From contig NZ_MAGP01000106.1 of assembly GCF_002926165.1 (NCBI RefSeq), forward strand, positions 1-64,000: a DNA stretch of 64,000 bases, read 5' to 3'. Below the pieces are notes generated by a model, which saw only the letters and a list, made by a program, of their open reading frames with translations, was not told where the DNA came from and did not search any database. The translations under genes and the position numbers were made by a program. Shown piece after piece: positions 1 through 15,000 of the stretch. Within the stretch, counting starts at the first letter, position 1. Every line of letters begins with the position of its first letter. Source of the stretch: Micromonospora chalcea. Lineage in GTDB: Bacteria; Actinomycetota; Actinomycetes; Mycobacteriales; Micromonosporaceae.

Positions 1-3000
1 CGCAACCACCGGCCAAACCCGGCCGCCCGCCCCGGCCGGCCGGAGCGCCGACCCGGAACACCGTCCCGCAGCGGGCGGACCTCTCCGCTGCCACGCTGCC
101 GCCCCGGCAGCAGCCCGTGCCGACGGCGATCGGGCGAGCGCTCACCGACAAGTACCAGATGGTGCACGTCCTCGACCAGGGCTCCCCGGGCCTGGGCCAC
201 CAGGCGGCGACGGTCGCCATGCTCGACGGGCTGGCCGCGACCGGCTACCAGGGCACTGTGGTGCTGACCTACCCCAGCAACAAGACGCCGTACTACGCCG
301 GGCAGCTCGGCCGGCAGGCCGACTTCGACAGCCCGGTGGGCTCGTACGACCTGTTCCACCGCGAGTGGACCGGTCGCCGGGGCGGGATGAACGTCGTCAT
401 GCGTCCGCAGCAGAAGCCCGTCGACCCGGGCGAGGGGCGGATACAGACGCCCGCCGACGACCTGCGCAAGGAGCGGGACTGGAAGGAGAGGCAGTGGCCC
501 GGCGCCGGCGGCAGCGATCTGCCCGACTGGCGACGGGAGCTGCAGCCGTCGTTCCGGAAAGAGGCGGAGACCACCGCTCAGGAAGTCGGCCAGGGCCTGC
601 GCCTCGACCTGGTCCGCGCCGAAACGCTACCTCCGGGCGCCGTCCTGATCGTCCTGCCGGCCGTGGACGCGAAGAACAGCGACGGCTCGGAGGTAAGCGG
701 GGAGAAGAAGGAGGAGTGGTTCCAGGAGAACTGGGAGCGTGGGCTGCGCACCGCCCACAACGGCAAGCACGACGTGCTCACGCTCCAGCCGTTCCTGTGG
801 GACAAGTTCCCCCGTCAGTTCCGCGGCGCGGACGGGACGGTCACGAATCTGGACGAGATCCTGCCCGGTGTGCCGACCTACCGTGGCCGGCCACCGGCCA
901 CCCCGCCGCCGGCCGCCGCCGAGGTAGTCAGGGCCACCGGCGTTCCCGGGGCCGACGCTCTCGCGAATCTGGTCGACGACCCGGGCACCGACGTGGTGCT
1001 CGTCTACTACGGCATGACCGAGGCCACTCCTGAGCACAGGGACGTGGTCGGCCGGCTTGCCGTCGCCGCCCGGCCCGGCCGGCCGACTGTCGTCCTGGTG
1101 GTCGGCGACGCCGGGCGGAGCTTCACGACAGGCAACCCCGACGTCCACGTCGCGGCGCTGCCCCGGGTCTCGCCGGAGCAGATGGCCGGGCTCCGTGACC
1201 GCGCCACGCTCGTGGTCACCGAGGGCGCCAACACCTGGCAGGAGTCCCTCGCGGCGGGCAAGCCCACGCTCTCGGTGACCGCGTCCGCGGGTGACACCCG
1301 GCCGTGGGAGCACGGGCCCGCGTCGGTCCGGACCGACTCCGGCGAAGGCCGCGACCGGCTATTGGCGGCGTCGGAGTACCTGCGGCACGGCGGCGATCCC
1401 GCCACCCTGCGGGACTTCGTCCAGGACGACGACGGCAGCGTCCGCACGTACTTCGACGGGTGGCAGCAGGCCCTCGGCCAGCGCGGCTCCGACCAGGTCG
1501 ACCAGGCCCTCGCCACGGTCACCGGTCTGCCGTTGGACCCGGAGGCCCGCTCGCGTGAGGCCGCTCCGGGCGCGCCCCCGGTGGACACCACCGCCCGCAC
1601 GGCCGGGACCCCGCCGGCCCGGCTCGACGTACCCAAGACCCGCGACGAGATCGCCCGGGCGCGCCACGAGCAGCGCGACACCGCGCCGCGGCGGGTCGCG
1701 AACACCAGCGCGTACGACGTCATCGTCCGCGACCCGAGTCCGGACACCCGGGTTCCGGACGTGGTCGCGCGCTCCTACGAGCGGGCCGGTCTGCCCCTTC
1801 CGGCGGCCGGCCGCCCCCGGCTGCGCCTCGAAGCGGTCGACAACCGGATCGCGTACGACCACCGGGTGCTCGACCTCGGCGACCGGAACGTGCAGGACTT
1901 CACGGTCAAGGTCTTCCTGGACGCGCGCGACGCCACGGCCGCCGCCGCCCGGGACGAGGTGGAGACCCGGGTGACCGAGGCGGTCGACCGGATCTACAAC
2001 CAGGGCTTCCGCATCGGTGACCGCGACCAGCTGAACGTCACCGTGGAGTTCGTGACCCGGCCCGGCGAGGCGCACGCCGTCGTCGCGCTGCACGGCACTC
2101 CGTCGCCGACCACGCAGACCGCCTGGTCGACGCATTCGTCCGACCTGGACCTGGCGCACGAGATCGGGCACTTCCTGGGCCTGCGCGACGAGTACGCGAT
2201 ACCGGGCCGGGCCCTGGAGCGCGCGCTGGTCCGCGACGACAACTCGCTGATGGCGACCACCACGCCGCAGCCCGGCAACGAGCCGCGGCTGCTGGCCCGC
2301 GGCGTCGAGCGGATCGCCGGCCTGCGGCACGACGTGCTCTCGCCCGATCGCGGCGCGCTGCCGCCACGGACGCGGCCGGCCCGGTTCGAGCCGGTACGGG
2401 TGCCCGGCGGCCGCAACGCGCGGTTCGACGAGCTGACCGGGCACACCCGCGACGTCGACCCGGGCAACTACCGGCAGGCGACGATCGACCTGAAGGCCGA
2501 GGCGGCGCCGATCGGGTTCGTCGTCAACTCGATGCTCCCGGCCGCCGACGTCGACCAGATCCCCGAGGTGGTGCGTGCCGTCACCGAGGGCCTCGCCCCG
2601 GGCACCCGGGTCGCGTTCGTCTTCGGCGTCAACACCACCGCCGAGGTGCCGGACCTGGCGTTCCGGGACGCTGTCGCCCGGGCCGCCCGGCTCGCCGAGA
2701 GCCTCGACGCGCCGGTGGCGGTGAACGGCTACGCGGTCGGCACGAAGAACGACAAGTTCCCGTACGGCCGCACCCGCAACCAGGTGCTGCGCGATCCCGA
2801 CACGGTGGCCGCGATCCGGGGCCTCGCGCAGGGCGGCCCGGACGGCGCGGACCGCCGCTACCCGTACGTCTCGATCCAGGACTTCGACCGGGGCGCCCGT
2901 ACGGTCGCCGACGGCACCCACGTCTTCGACCGCGTCGACCGGGCGACCCGGTTCGACCCGGAGGCGACCGGGCAGCAGGCGGACTCCCCGGCCCGGCCCT

Positions 3001-6000
3001 TGATGATCTCCGGCGGTTACCGGGTCGGCGACGCCGCGGATCTGGTCCGGCGGACCCGGGAACGGCTGGAACGACGCGCCCGCGACCACGAGGCGAGGAT
3101 CGCCGAACTCGCCACGCGCGACGACCGGGAGGCGCGCAAGGAACTCGGGATCGAGCGACAGAAGCTGGCCGCCGTCCACGGCGGGCTCGGCAAGCTCGCC
3201 ACCGAGGCCGGGCAGGAGAAGTTCGTCCGGGACTTCGCCACGGCCGTGGACGAGGACATGCGCTCCCGGGACCGGCAGGCCACCGTCCACCCCATGCTCC
3301 CGTACTCGCCGGAGCCGAACCTCTTCGTCGACGGCCTGCTCGTCCTCGGCCGGCCCGAGGTCCGGTTCGGTGACGCGGGCGCCGAGTTCCTCCTGCTGGC
3401 CGAGAGCCTGCACCAGGCGTACGGCGACGAGCTGGCCGTCGCCCACGGCGCGGCGACGCCGGCCGGCCTGCCCCCGGACGTCCTCACCACCGATGTCCAG
3501 GTCGAGTCGCAGAACAACAGGCACCCCGACCGCGACCTGGGGTTCATGACGGACTTCGTGGGCGCCGCCACGCCCACCGACCTGTCCCGGCTGGCGGCCG
3601 ACTTCGCCGCCGGCAACTTCCTGCCCCAGTCGCACGCCGTGCCCACGAACGCCAACCGGCAGCTGTTCTACACCGAGGGCACCGGCTTCAAGGAGTACCG
3701 GGCCGAGCTGCGCAAGCCCGACAGAGCCGCCGGCAAGCCGTACGCCGCCCCCACCGACGTGACGCCCCGCCGTGCCGGGGTGGCGCGTGCCCCGGGCGAG
3801 CCGCCGCGCACGTGGCAGGAGTCGCTGACGCCGGAGCAGCTCCAGCAGCTCGGCGCGCAGCCGCACAACCGGCTCGTCACCACCGTCTCGCTGCCGCCGC
3901 CCGGGTCCGGTCCCGCGCCGGAGCCGAGCGGCGAGTTCACCGTCGACCCCGACCTGGACCCGTCGAAGCCGGCCCGGACCGTGGGCCTGCCGACCAGCCA
4001 GCGCCTCGTCGCCGCGCACCTGGTCGCCACGTCCAACGACTCCGGGACCATCCAGCAGGAGTTCGCCGCCGCCACCGCCATCGCCGATCGTGGTGGGCTC
4101 AGCCGGCAGCCCGGCTCCCTCTACGACGCCATCGCGGCCGGGCTGCCGGGCGCCGATGCGAACACCCTGCGGATCGACACCCTGCGGGCGGGCCGGGACA
4201 CGATCGTGCTGGACGACGCCGCCGCGATGCGGCAGCAGCGCCCGTACGACAACGGGCACTTCGTGCGGGCGGCCCTCGAACCCGACCCCGGCACGCAGCG
4301 CCGCGGCGCCCCGATCGACGACGCCGAACGGCAGCGGATCGGCAACGCGCACGACGTGGTCGAGTTCGCCGCCGCCCGGGGCAGCCGGGTGCACCTCACC
4401 GTGCACGACGGGGCGGGCGGCCCGGTCCGGGAGTATCAGGTGCGCGGCGCCAAGCCGCAGGGCCGGCTGGCGCTGGTCCGCACGATCGACGCGTGGGGCG
4501 GGGTCACCTACGCGCCGTACGTGCCCCCGCCGCCCCCGGCGGCTGACACCGGCGACGACAGCGACAGCGAGTCCGGCGACTTCGGGATGTTCGGCGACGA
4601 CGGCCTCGCCACGTTCGCGCCGACCGCCACCACGACAACGACCACGACCACGACCACGAGCGCCACGACCGGCGGCGCCGTCGACTCCGGCCTGGTGTTC
4701 GCCGCGCCCGACGACCGCGCCACCAGGTCCACCGCCCGGGACTTCCCGGACCGGCCCGACCGCTACCACGTGTTCGGACACGGCGAGACGGACGCGATCC
4801 GGGTCGGCGACGCCCGGATCACCCCGGCGCAGCTCGCCGCGCGCATCCGCGAGGACCACGACCGCTGGCAGGGACGCCCGATCGTCCTGATCGTCTGCGA
4901 CAGCGGCACCGACCGCCGGGACGGCTTCGCCGCGCAGCTCGCCCGCGAACTGCCCGGCACCAGGATCATCGCGCCTGGCGGCGTGGTGTGGGCCGGGTCG
5001 ACCGGACACGCGATCGTCACCGGCAGCGACAGTCGCGGCCCGGACGGCGAAGCGCTCACCCCGCCGACCGGTGACACCCGGTTCGTCGAGTTCGAGGCGT
5101 CACCCACCGACCCCGCCCGGCTCACCGTCACCGAGTTGTCGCACGTGCTCGACGCGTACACCCCGGTCGGTCAGGTCGACCCCGACCGGACGGCTCGGTC
5201 CGTCGCGCAGCTCTCCGCCTGGGCGCGGTCCGACGCCACCGAGGTCGAGACCCGGACCCGGCCGGCGCTCGACGCGCTCGCTCCGGCCCTCGACGACGCC
5301 ACCCGGGCCGACGCCACGCACCGGCGCGCCGCCGGGCTGCACCGCGACGCGGCGAACCGGGTGGCCGACCTGTCGGAGAGCCAGCTCCAGCTCGACCAGC
5401 GCGCCGACGAGGCACCGAAGCTGGCGCGGGCCGGCGTCGACGCGGCGGCCCGGGCCGGGGACACGGCCGACGCGCGGCGGCTGCGCGAGATCGCCGGCCG
5501 GACCGAGGAGCACATCCGCGACCGGGACGCCGGGGTACGCGCCTCGCTCGCCGCCTCGGCCGCCGAGGTGGCGACCGTACGCGACCTGCGCGACGACGCC
5601 GCGTGGGCGCAGTCGACGGCGGCGCGCGCCGACGCGGACCTGCGGTTCCTGCGGGAGCGGCACGACCGGCTCGCCGCCCTGCGGGCCGAGACCCGGCACT
5701 GGGCGGACCAGGCCGCCCGGGCGGCCGCCGACGCCACCGCGGCGCTCGGCCTCCCGCCCGGCCCACGACGGGACCTGGCGCTCGCGGACGCGCTGCTGCG
5801 GGCGTACCCGGCGGTCAACGCGACCGCGCGGCGACGCGCCGACCTCGACCGGATCACCGCCGAGCTGGCCCCGCTCGGTGACCTGCCCACCGCGGTCCGG
5901 GACCGGCGCGACATCGCCGCCCAGGCCGAGCGCCTGGTCGCCGACGTGGCGTCCCGGGCGCCCGGGGCGTACGCCGCGCACACGGCCGCGCTGTCGCACA

Positions 6001-9000
6001 TGGACGAGGCCCACGACTCGCTGACCGGGTCGGAGGAGCGACTCAACGACGTCTACGACCTGGCCGAGCGGCTCGGCGTGCCGCCCCGGACCCCGTCGCC
6101 CGCGCCGGCCGACGCGCCGGACGCGACGACGCCGCAGGACGACGCCGACTCCGACCTGGAACCGCCCGCCGACCTGCTGGTGGAGACCGCACCGGCGGGG
6201 CTGGCGCCGTTCTCTGCGCCGGAGGCCGGCACCGACGCGGCCACGACGGGCGAGGCGACCCCGGCCGAAGCCGGCCCGGAACAGATCGGCACGGCGCTGA
6301 CCACCGAGGGCGAGGCGGCGCTGCCGTCACCCGAGGCGGTGCGCCGCCGCCTGCCCGCCTACCTGCGGGACAGCCGCACCCTCGGCCTCGCCGAGCAGCT
6401 ACGGGCCACCCGGGACGCGGCGCTCGGCGCGGCGCTGCGGACCCTCGACCCCCGCCTGCCGGCCGACGTCGTCGCCGCGGTGGAGGCCGACAGCCGCGAC
6501 GACATCGACCAGTGCCTCGGCGCGGGCCGCCCCTACCCGGTCACGGTCGGCGGCCGCCCCGCCGAACTGGTGGTGACCGCCGTCCTCGACTGGGACCGGC
6601 TGACGGTCGACCGGGTGCACGACGACCCGCGCAAGGTCACCACGAAGACCCGGGAGAACCTCACCCACACGCTGCGGCACACCCGGGACCGGCACGTCGA
6701 GCCGAAGGCGACTGTCACCGCGCTGCCGGGCGTGATCGTCGGCGCGGGCGGCTCGGTGCCGACGGCGCCCACCACCGAACACTCCACCGCCCACAAGAGC
6801 ACCTACACGTCCACCACCACGGTCAAGGTCAGCGACCTGGCCGAAGTGACAGTGCCGATCCGCTTCGTCGCCCGGCTCGTCCGGCCCGGCCGCCCCGACA
6901 CCGGACCGGTCCAGGCCGCCGGCACCGTCGCTCTCGCCGTACCGACCGGGTTGCGTCCGGTCGGCGCGACCGCGCCGTCGGCCGCGGGCCCGGCGCTCGA
7001 CGGACCGGTGCCGGCCCGGTTCGCGGTGGAGAGCGTACGCAGCCGCCCGGCCGATCCGGGCGCCACGTTCTTCGAGCAGGTCGAGGCGATCCTCGCCGAG
7101 GACGGCATGGGCGACCTGGTCCGCATCGGCGCGCCCGGCCGTCCGGCCGTGCAGAAGCTGCTCAGCGACGCGGCGTTCGCCGGCAAGCTGCCGACGACGG
7201 TCGTCACCGACCCGGCGAACCGGCACGACGGCTGGGTCCGGTCCGGTTCGCTGCCGCGCGGCGCGCGCACCGGCTGGCGGCGCTTCTTCCCGGGCCGCAG
7301 CCAGCAGGTCGAGGTGCGCCTGGTCGCCGTCCGCGTCGAGCAGGTGGAGAGCGTCGACGGCATCACGCACGTCGACACGTCCGCGCTCGCCGCCGAGAGC
7401 ACCGGCGGCGCCACCGCCAAGCGGCTGTGGGGTGTCTGGGGCACCGCCGGTCCCGGTGTGGACGCAGGGCCGCTCAGCCTGGTCGTCGCGCCCCGGGTCG
7501 GCGGCAGCCGGGAGTCCGGCGTCAGCCGGACGATCACCGAGCGGACCGGCGCAAAGCAGACCGTGACGGGCACCGCTCCCGCCGTGCGGTACCGCGTCGA
7601 GTACGGCGTCCAGGTGCGCGTCCTGGGCCGGCCGCCGCGGATGCTGGCCGGCTCCGTCGAGGCGCTCCAGTGGACCACCCGCGACCGGCTGCCGGGCACC
7701 GCGCTCGACCCGGGCGGCCGGGAATGGCACGGACGGCGCGGCGCCGCCCGGACCCACTTCGCGCCGGCCCGCATCGAGCGGGGCGAGTCGTTCGGCGGCG
7801 CGTACCTGACCCGGTTCGGCGACCAGGGGCTCTACGAGACGGTCGCCGAAGCGGTGCGGTCGGTGCCCGGTCACGACCGGTTCCGCCTGGCCACCCGGGA
7901 CGAGATGCTGCGGCACTTCGACGACCCGCGGCTCGCCGACGGGCTGACCCCGCAACTGCAGGCGGCGCTGAGCCGCGACGCGGACCTGCGTACCCAGCTC
8001 TCCCCCGACCAGCTGCGCCACCTGGCGGACCGGATCGTCGGCCCCGGGCTGAAGATCCCGCTGATCCGCACCGGCACGTTCCACGACCACGTCACTGTGG
8101 TGACCATCCGGGGCACCCTCGGCGACGTGTCCGACGGCGACCTGCTCGACCACGACAAGGTCGGCGCCGACGCCAAACAGGACGCCCGGTCCACTGTGAC
8201 CGGCGGGCGCGACCGCAGCACGTCGGCCGAGATCAGCCTGGAGCCGCGCATCCTCGGCCCGCTCGGCCAGGCCGCCTCGGCGATGCACGGCGGCCCCCGC
8301 GCCGCCGTCACCTGGAGCGCCGCCGACGAGAGCGCGATCACCGGCCGGCAGGCCGCCGAGAGCAGCCACGGACCGGCGCTCGACGACAAGGGCAAGCCCA
8401 CCGGGGTACGGCTGCGCCAGTTCGCCGCCACCCTCGACCTCACCGTCACGACCCGGTCCAGCGTGCGGGTCAACCAGGCGGGCCGGCAGCTGTCCGTCGG
8501 GGCGTACGGCCGGGACGTGCCCACCGTCGTCGCGACGTCCGAGCAGCGCCCCCGCACCCACCGCCTCGACGTGCGCATGCTCGTTCCCGAGACGCGGGTC
8601 TCCCGGCAGCGCCCCGCTCCCGAGCCCGGCCCCGCCGTCCGGGACGAGCAGACCATCGCGTACCCGCCGCCGCTGAGCCGGATGACCGGCGGACCGCACG
8701 ACCTCGACGGACGCCGGGTGGAGTCCTTCGTCGGCGCCGGCCGGCTGCAGGAAGCCGTGGTCGACACGCTGCACGAGGCCAGCGGCGACGACATCTACAC
8801 CGCCGAGGACGGCCGGATCTCCACAGTCGTCGCGGACGAGCTGTCGCCGGAGCGCCTCACCGGTGACGCCGAGCTGTTCAGCCGGCCGCTGGCGCTGAGC
8901 AACCTGTGGCACGGCCGCCGGGCCGCGGACGCCCGCGCCGACGTGCGGGTACGGCTGCGACCGACGAACCCGGTGGTGCTCGACGACGCGGACGAGTTCG

Positions 9001-12000
9001 CCCGGATCAAGCGGACCTTCGCCAGCGGCACCGCGCGCAAGACCACGCACGGACGCTCGGTCGAGCTGAGTCTCTCCGCGACCGGCGTCGCCACGGTGAG
9101 CGGGCCGGCCGCCGACCACGGCGGCAGCACCGGCCGGCCGGCGGGCGCCGTCGTCCTGTCCGTCACGCCGTGGCGGCGCGCCTGGGGCCGGATCAGCGAG
9201 CGCAGCGTCTCGGGCATCTCGAAGCTGCGCGTCGGCGGCCGGCCCGAACGCGAGCTGCTGGTGCGGGTCGACGTGGAGGCGGAGGTGGTCGCCGAGGCGC
9301 GGCACGACACCAACCTGCTTCCGCTGGGCCTCTGGCCCGCCTCCCCGGCCCGCCGCGCCGGCCGGCGGCTCACCCTGCCGGGCGCTGTCGTCATGCGGAT
9401 GACGCCGGCGGAGCTGAAGCGGCTCCAGGACCGCGACCGGGCCCGCCGGCACCGGAGCGCCGACGTGCGGCTGCAACTGCGGCACGCCGAGAACGCCGAG
9501 ACGGTCCGCGCCGACCAGCGCGAGCAGCGCGCCCGGATGGCGCGGGCGCAGGCCACCGAGCGCGGGAAACTGCTGCGGCGGCAGCACACCGAACGCCGCG
9601 ACGCCTCCGACTACGTCGACCGGGTACGCCGGCGCCGCGAGGTCGGCGAGGCGGAGCGGCGGCTCGTCGACCAGTCCTTCGCCGCGCTGCAGGAGCGGCA
9701 CCGGCGCGAGCTCGCCGAGCTGACCGCGACGCACGACGAGGCCACGCAGGCGCTGCTTCAGGCGCAGGAGCGCCAGCGGGCCGTACAGGCCGAGCACCAG
9801 CGGCGCGAACGCGAGCTCGTCCGGCAGGAACAGCAGCGGCAGGACGAGGCCGCGGCCGACCCCGGCACCCCGGACGACGGGGAACAACCCGCGTTCCGGC
9901 CCGGACCGCAACGCTCGTTCGGCATCGGCGGCGCCACCACCCACGTCGACCTCACCGACCGCATCCCGCACCTGCGGCGGGCCCTGGCCCGGGCGGCCGG
10001 CGAGGAACTCGCCCAGGCGATCCTGCCGTCCACCCAGGACCGCAGCCCGTTCGACCCGGTACGCGGGCTCGGCAGCTCCGGTTTCCTCGGCGCCGCCCAC
10101 CTGCACCTGGCCGACGCGCTCAACGGCGGCCGGAGCGAGCCGATCCGGGTGGAGCGGCGCTTCCGGGGCTCCACCTACCACGTCACGCTCACCGCCGAGC
10201 CGATGGGCGAGCCGAGCTTCACCGGCATCGAGGTGGTCGACGAGCTGTCGGTCACCGACCGCTCGGTCGTCGGCGAGGCGCACACCCGCACCACCTCCCG
10301 GACGGCGGCGCAGGTGACGCTGACCGCGCGGGCGCAGGGCACCGAGACCGAACGGGTCGAGGACGACGCCACCCGGACCACCGGGCACGGCCCGGCCTCC
10401 GGCACCGTCGCCGCCGGTCTCACCGGCACCGCCGCCCTCGACAACCGGGCCACCAAGGCGACCGAACGCGCCGGCCGCACGTACGAACAGACGCTCACCG
10501 TCTCCGGGCCGGTGCCGACGTTCCGCGGGGCGGTCCGGCTGACCATGACCGTCACCGGCAAGGGGCTGCCCGAGGACGGCGTGTCGATCCGGGCCGTCCG
10601 CGACGTCACCACGTACTCGGCCACGCCGGGCCGGTCGCAGGCCGTCTCCGAGCCGGTCACGGCGGTACCCGCCGGGCAGACCACCGATGCGGGGCGGCAG
10701 GTGTGGCGCGCCGCCACCGGCTTCGATCCGCTGCCCGAGCCGGGCCGCTTCGCCGTCGAGGACGTCCTGGTCCGCCTGCCCGACCTGCACGAGGCGGCCC
10801 GGCAGGCGCTCGTCGCCTCGGGCGTCGAACCCGGCCGCGACGTCACCGCAGCGCTGCGCGACGCCCTGACCGTCACCCGGATGAAGGCGCTGCCGGCCAT
10901 GCTGGCCGGCGCGTTCCCGCTGCCGATGCCGGCCCGGCTGGGCCGCGACCTGTTCCTCGACGCCCGCCTGGTGGCCCGCCCGAAGCTGCTGCGCGCGGAC
11001 GCCACCGTGAAGATCGGCGGCTCGGCGAAGCGCAGCGCCGACACCGAGTACGAGCAGACCAGCGCTCATTCGTTCGCGCTGAGGACGGCCGGGCCGCTGG
11101 TCGTCTGCGGCGTCGGTCATCCGGGCGGCGCGAGCAAGGTCGGCGAGCGGGACGCCTTCAACGCGGTGAACGCCGCGACCCTCGTCGAGCAGCAGCTCTA
11201 CCGCACCGACCCGGCCCGCCAGGTGAAGGACGAGGGCAAGGTCGCCGTCAGCACGACCGGCAAGCCGACCCGGCGCACCGACCCGGACGACAAGCTCACC
11301 GCGGCGGTGGAGTACGACGTCGAGTTCCGCTTCGTGGCGCGTTCCCGCGACGCCGCCGGCAAGCACCGGGGCGGCGCCGAGGTCCGGGTGCCGGGCGGCT
11401 ACGTGGTCCGGCTGGACGAGGAGGCGGCCCGCACCGTCACCGGCCGGGACCTCCCCCCGGGGCTGCGCGCGTCCGCGCTCGCCGTCGCCGACGCGGCGAA
11501 GACGCTGTCCGAGACGACGGCCCGCCGGGACGGCCTGACGTCCCGGGCCGACGCGGACCCGGAGGACGTCGCCGCCGCCGAGCGGGCCGTGACGGACGCC
11601 GAGCGCGCCTGGTGGGACGCCCACCACGCGCACGAGGCCGAGGTGACCCGGCCGCCGGAGCCGGTCCCGCCGGAGGACGTGCCGGCCGAGGACGTCGCCA
11701 CGCCGACCGCGCAGACGCCGCTCGTCGGCGACCCGGTCGACGTCGCCACCGGCCGGGTGATCTACACCGAGGTGGACGCCCGGCTCCCCGGGCTCACGCT
11801 GGAGCGGACCCACCGATCCGACTACCGCCAGGGCCGCTGCTTCGGCCCGGCCTGGGCCTCCACGCTGGACCAGCGCGTCGTCACCGACGCCACGCACGCG
11901 CGGTTCCTGGCCGCCGACGGCTCCGTCCACACGTACCCGCTGCCCGCCGAGGGCGACGAGGCCCGGCCGGTCCTGGGCCCGGGCGGGCCGCTGCGCCGGC

Positions 12001-15000
12001 TGACCGGCGGCGGCTGGCTGCTCACCGAGCCGGGCCGGCGGCTGCTGTTCGATCCGGCCACCGGGCACGGTGACTCCTGGCTCAGCGACGTGGTCAGCGA
12101 CGACGTCGGGTGGCACGTCGAACGCGCCGCCGACGGCACCCCCGAGCTGCTGACCTCGACCTCCGGCGTGGTCGTGGTGCCGCACCTGGCCGGTGGCCTG
12201 GTCGTCGGCGCGCACGTACGGGCAGCCGGCGACACCGCCGCCGAGGCGCTCCACCTGCCCACCTTCGGCTACGACGACCGGCGGCACCTGGTCGAGGTAC
12301 GCAACTCCTCCGGCCACGCCACGCGGCTGCGCTACGACGAGGCGGGCCGGCTGGTGCGCTGGCAGGACCGCAACGGCGAGTGGTTCGGCTACGACTACGA
12401 CGAGGCGGGCCGCTGCGTGCGGGCCGGCGGCGCCGGTGACTGGCTGCGCTACCGCCTGCGGTACGACGACGGCGTCACGTCCGTGACGAACTCGCTGGGC
12501 CAGGTGACCCGGTACGAGATCAACGAACGCCGCCAGGTCACCGCGATCGTCGACCCGCTGGGCGCTACCACCCGGCAGGAGTGGGACGCGGCGAACCGGC
12601 TGCTGTCGCGCACCGACCCGCTCGGGCGCGTCACCCGGTTCGACCACGACGCGCGCACGGTCACCCTGCCGGACGGCTCGACCCACCGGGTCCCGCCGCC
12701 CCGGCCCGCGCCCGCGGGCGGCATCGAGTTCGACGCGCTCGGACGGGTCCGGGCGACCCGGGCCCCGGACCGGGCGGTCACGACGTACGGCTGGACCGCC
12801 GAGGGGGACCTCGCGTGGCGGGTCCGCCCGGACGGCTCCACGCAACGGTGGTTCTACGACGGTGAAGGGAATCTGGTGGACGTCATCGACGCCTCAGGAA
12901 GGGCGGTGAGCTTCGAGTACGGCCCCTTCGATCTACCCACGGCCCGGGTGGATCAGGCGGGGAACCGCACCGAGTTCACGTACGACACGGAACTACGGCT
13001 CGTCGGGGTGACGAATCCGGCGGGCCGGACGTGGCGCTACGAGTACGACGCGGCCGGCCGCCTGTGCGGGCAGACCGACTTCGACGGCCGTACCCAGCGC
13101 TACGAGCACGACGACGCGGGACAGCTGATCGCGCACACCGACGCCGCCGGCACCGTCACCCACTACCGCTGGGACGCGCTGGGCCGGGTCGTCGAACGCC
13201 GGGTCGGTGACGCCGTCACCCGCGTCGAGTACGACGCCGACGGCCACGTCGCGGCCGTGCTCAGCCCGGACGCGCAGGTGCGGTTCACCCGGGACGCCGA
13301 GGGCCGGGTGCTGTCCGAGACGATCAACGGCCGGACGGTGCACACGTCGTACACCGATTCCGGCGCGGTCGCGACGCGCACCACGCCGTCGGGCCGGTCG
13401 AGCCGGTGGACGTTCGACGCCGCCGGCCGCCCGGAGCGCCTGACCGCCGGGGAGCACCTGCTCGGCTTCACGCACGACGACGCCGGCCGGGAGATCGGCC
13501 GGACCGTCGGCGGCCTGGTCGCGCTGCGGCAGACCTTCGACGCGGCGGGCCGGCTCACCGGGCAGCACATCGCCGACGCCGCCGAGCGCCGCTACAGCTA
13601 CGACGCCGCCGACCGGGTCACCGCGATCGCCGACTCGCTCGCCGGTGACCAGTCCTTCACCGCCGACGACACCGGCCGCATCCGGGCCGTCGACGGGGAC
13701 GTCCCGCAGCGGTACGACTACGACGAGGCCGGCAACCTGGTCGGCGCCGGTGGTGGACGCTGGGAGTTCACCGGCACGATGCTGGTGCGCTCCGACGACG
13801 CGACGTTCTCCTACGACGCGAAGGGACGCCTCACCGGCCGGGTCGACGCCGCTGGCGCGTGGCGCTTCGAGTGGGACGCCGAGGACCGGCTGGTGCTGGC
13901 CGTCACCCCCGGCGGCGACCGCTGGCGCTACCGCTACGACGGCTTCGGCCGGCGCATCGCCAAGCAGCGCCTCGGTGACGGCGACCGGGTGCTGGAGGAG
14001 GTGTGCTTCGCCTGGTCCGGCGACCTGATGCTGGAGCAGACGCACCGCGACGTCACCGGCGCGACCACCACGACCACGTGGGACTACCGGCCGGACGCGC
14101 CGGTGCCGGTCGCGCAGACCGACGGCGGCACGCTCCGCGCGGTGATCACCGACAGCATCGGCACCCCGACCCACCTGGTCGAGCCGGTCGGCGGGCTGCG
14201 CTGGTGGTCGCGGGGTGACCTGTGGGGACGCGGCGCGGACCGCACCGTGACGCCGCTGGCCTTCCCCGGCCAGTACGTCGACGCCGAGACCGGCCTGCAC
14301 TACAACCGGTTCCGCTACTACGACCCGGCGACCGGCCGGTACGTCAGCCCCGACCCGCTCGGTCTGACCGGCGGCCCGAACCCGACGGCGTACGTCGCCG
14401 ACCCGCTGACCGTGGCCGACCCGCTGGGTCTGACCAGTTGCACGCCGGCCCCGGCTACGCCCCACCCGATGGCCGCGGTGGAGCCGGCGCTCGCCGTTCC
14501 CTCCGCGCAGACGCCCAGCAGCCTGCCCACGACCGCGGCGCCGCCCCCGCCGAGCGCGCTGTACGGCATGCCGGTCTGGGTGCGGGAGACCAGGCGCAAC
14601 GCGGACGGCACCGTCACCCACGTGTACGTGGAGCGCGACACCCCGTCGCCGCCGCCGTTGAGCACACCGGTCGGTCAGGTCACCGCGCAGGCCCAGGCCT
14701 GGTTCGACACCGTCGGTTTCGCCCCGCAGACGGCGCTGGCCGACACGTCCTCGACGGCGCACCAGAGCTTCGAGAGCATCCGCGCCGACATGTACGCGCG
14801 GACCGGTCACCGCCCGCGTACCGGTCCCCGCAGCAACCGCGAGGGTCACTTCAACGAGCCGATGATCGGCAGCCGCCCGTACAACCATGCGGACGGGACG
14901 AGCGGCCTCGGCGACCGGATCGGCGCGGAGTCCGACGGCGGCCGCCGTACCGCCGGCCAGATCGCGAACTACCTGCGCGGCTTCACCGCCCTGGAGTCCA

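Noticed and set aside
4620..4665. ACGACC/ACCACG microrepeat as a possible CRISPR or minisatellite
   Set aside because: It simply encodes a Thr-rich linker in frame within the giant gene; no spacers.
5071..6024. Basic Pro/Arg/Ser-rich frame of 317 codons
   Set aside because: It is a shifted reading of the coiled-coil segment; amino-acid composition is not that of a folded protein.
8906..12073. A 1055-codon plus-strand frame inside the giant gene in another phase
   Set aside because: The translation is Arg/Pro/Gly-rich noise typical of a shifted frame in high-GC DNA; the domain-bearing frame overlaps it completely.
6399..12845. A 2148-codon open frame on the minus strand opposite the giant toxin gene, with similar long antisense frames at 1359-5009, 12993-15110 and 15333-19466
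   Set aside because: They mirror the G/C-ending codons of the plus-strand gene. Their translations are low-complexity Gly/Arg/Val/Pro strings without motifs, while the plus strand shows RHS and toxin domains.
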